Both the position numbers and the translations under genes were made by a program. Positions 63,193 through 64,000 of a stretch of DNA of 64,000 nt are shown piece by piece. The notes below the pieces were generated by a model, which was not told where the DNA came from, did no database searches, and saw only the letters and a list, made by a program, of their open reading frames with translations. The stretch comes from Adiantum capillus-veneris. Taxonomy: Eukaryota; Streptophyta; Polypodiopsida; Polypodiales; Pteridaceae. Each line of letters opens with the position of its first letter. The stretch's first letter is position 1. The stretch is taken from NCBI GenBank assembly GCA_014529385.2, contig CM043968.1, positions 29,419,013-29,483,012 of the forward strand, given 5' to 3'.

Positions 63193-64000
63193 GTTGAATA
63201 TACGGGAGGACTACTGCCTAGTGAAATTGTGAATTTTTATGAGGTAGACATGGGATTTGTGGATGATACTGGAGTGGACCAACATCTTCTTGCTCACACA
63301 GCTGTCCACGACTCACAGTTCACTTCAGGGTAGCAAATTGATCAAAGAGACATTCAATGAAGCGAAGTTCAGAGAGGCCAATTTTCCAACAGATAAGTAG
63401 TTTCAATCGACAACAAAACAACTCGGCTTGGAAAACATGGGTAGGCCCGTGGCACCCAGAGCCCAGGTACTGAATAGTCAGCCTATTCACTTGTGGGGAG
63501 GTCGATGCTAGAAATGGACGAGAATCAGATGGTAATTTTTAAAGGAATTCAGATGGTATTCGAGATGGCCCAGTGATGAAATATCATGATCAATCTTTTT
63601 GTTGACAGGTGCTAGTGTATGACGATAGTTTCCTTAGAAGAGCGGAAGGATCACGGCAAGGGCTTTTCACTGGAGTACAAGGCAAGGATGCGGCGTTGTC
63701 TCACTACATTTGGCGCTTCAACCACAAAATGGTTTGAAGAAACAATTCAAGTATGTACTTGGAAATTGTACTCATTTGACTTATGGCACATAAATGTTTT
63801 AATATTGTTTTGTAAATTCATAATATACCACAAGGAATACTCCGAGGACAATGCAAAGTTCCCACTATTTGCAATGAAAGTTATTACCACACGATCCCAA
63901 CAACTGATATCAAAGCATTCAAATCTCGATCCCCACTTCCCTCATCGCATATGCAGCCCTCCCCAGCGAGAGATGGAAGCTTGAGAGCTTGAAGCAGTTG
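63193..64000 (+). other. Further coding-like pieces, continuing past the window end
   Basis: 63195-63330 reads GGLLPSEIVNFYEVDMGFVDDTG and HLLAHTAVHDSQFTSG; 63330-63405 in another frame SKLIKETFNEAKFREANFP. 63619-63757 reads MTIVSLEERKDHGKGFSLEY ... WFEETIQ and stops at a GTATGT that could be a donor. 63830-63984 continues with SEDNAKFPLFAMKVITTRSQQL. Introns are likely, but the model is uncertain. Confidence 0.3.

Overview
The window reads as nuclear DNA of a land plant with a large, repeat-rich genome. Almost every recognisable coding segment belongs to a plant-type transposable element: Ty1/copia and Ty3/gypsy LTR retrotransposons, a CACTA (En/Spm) transposase, a Helitron and a LINE. Three elements use the primer-binding sequence TGGTATCAGAGC, complementary to plant initiator-Met tRNA. 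No bacterial operon, rRNA, tRNA gene or CRISPR array is visible. The species cannot be fixed from the sequence; some elements (notably the gypsy pol at 52.5-55.5 kb) feel more like fern, lycophyte or bryophyte elements than angiosperm ones, but that is an impression from memory.

Layout. 1-3.7 kb: decayed gypsy pol (+) with two RNase H domains. 4.9-22.0 kb: a three-deep nest. An old chromovirus copy (- strand; gag, leader, PBS and LTR at 4866-6788, rest of LTR at 21293-22000) was split by a gypsy element (- strand, 6789-21287, duplication catca), which was itself split inside RNase H by a young copia element (+, 11177-16354, identical 227-bp LTRs, duplication acacc). The middle element carries an extra long coiled-coil ORF downstream of integrase. 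22.0-34.1 kb: a Helitron Rep fragment, then a CACTA element whose transposase region is split by a near-intact 8.9-kb chromovirus (24365-33276, duplication gagtc) of the same family as the old copy. 34.1-40.5 kb: a LINE remnant split by a copia element (- strand, 34923-40523, duplication tttcc).

40.5-52.5 kb is mainly non-coding: a gypsy fragment carrying two small retroposon-like inserts (one with a 20-bp target-site duplication), G-rich tracts, a telomere-like run, a perfect hairpin, weak ORFs and a tandem array built around a palindrome (49.2-50.2 kb). 52.5-55.6 kb holds another decayed gypsy pol (+).

55.6-64.0 kb is the least explained part. It holds a divergent histone H3-like gene (- strand, about 60.1-61.3 kb) whose histone fold appears to be followed by a long charged, repetitive C-terminal extension; a coiled-coil/Gly-Arg-repeat reading frame (58.3-58.7 kb); tandem foldback repeats; and plus-strand frames of unknown family (56.8-57.6 and 62.5-64.0 kb). 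Many of the disabling stops are the kind produced by C-to-T change (CAG or CGA to TAG or TGA), as expected in methylated, silenced plant repeats. The window is therefore a repeat graveyard with two recent insertions (copia 11177-16354 and chromovirus 24365-33276) and one candidate novel gene.
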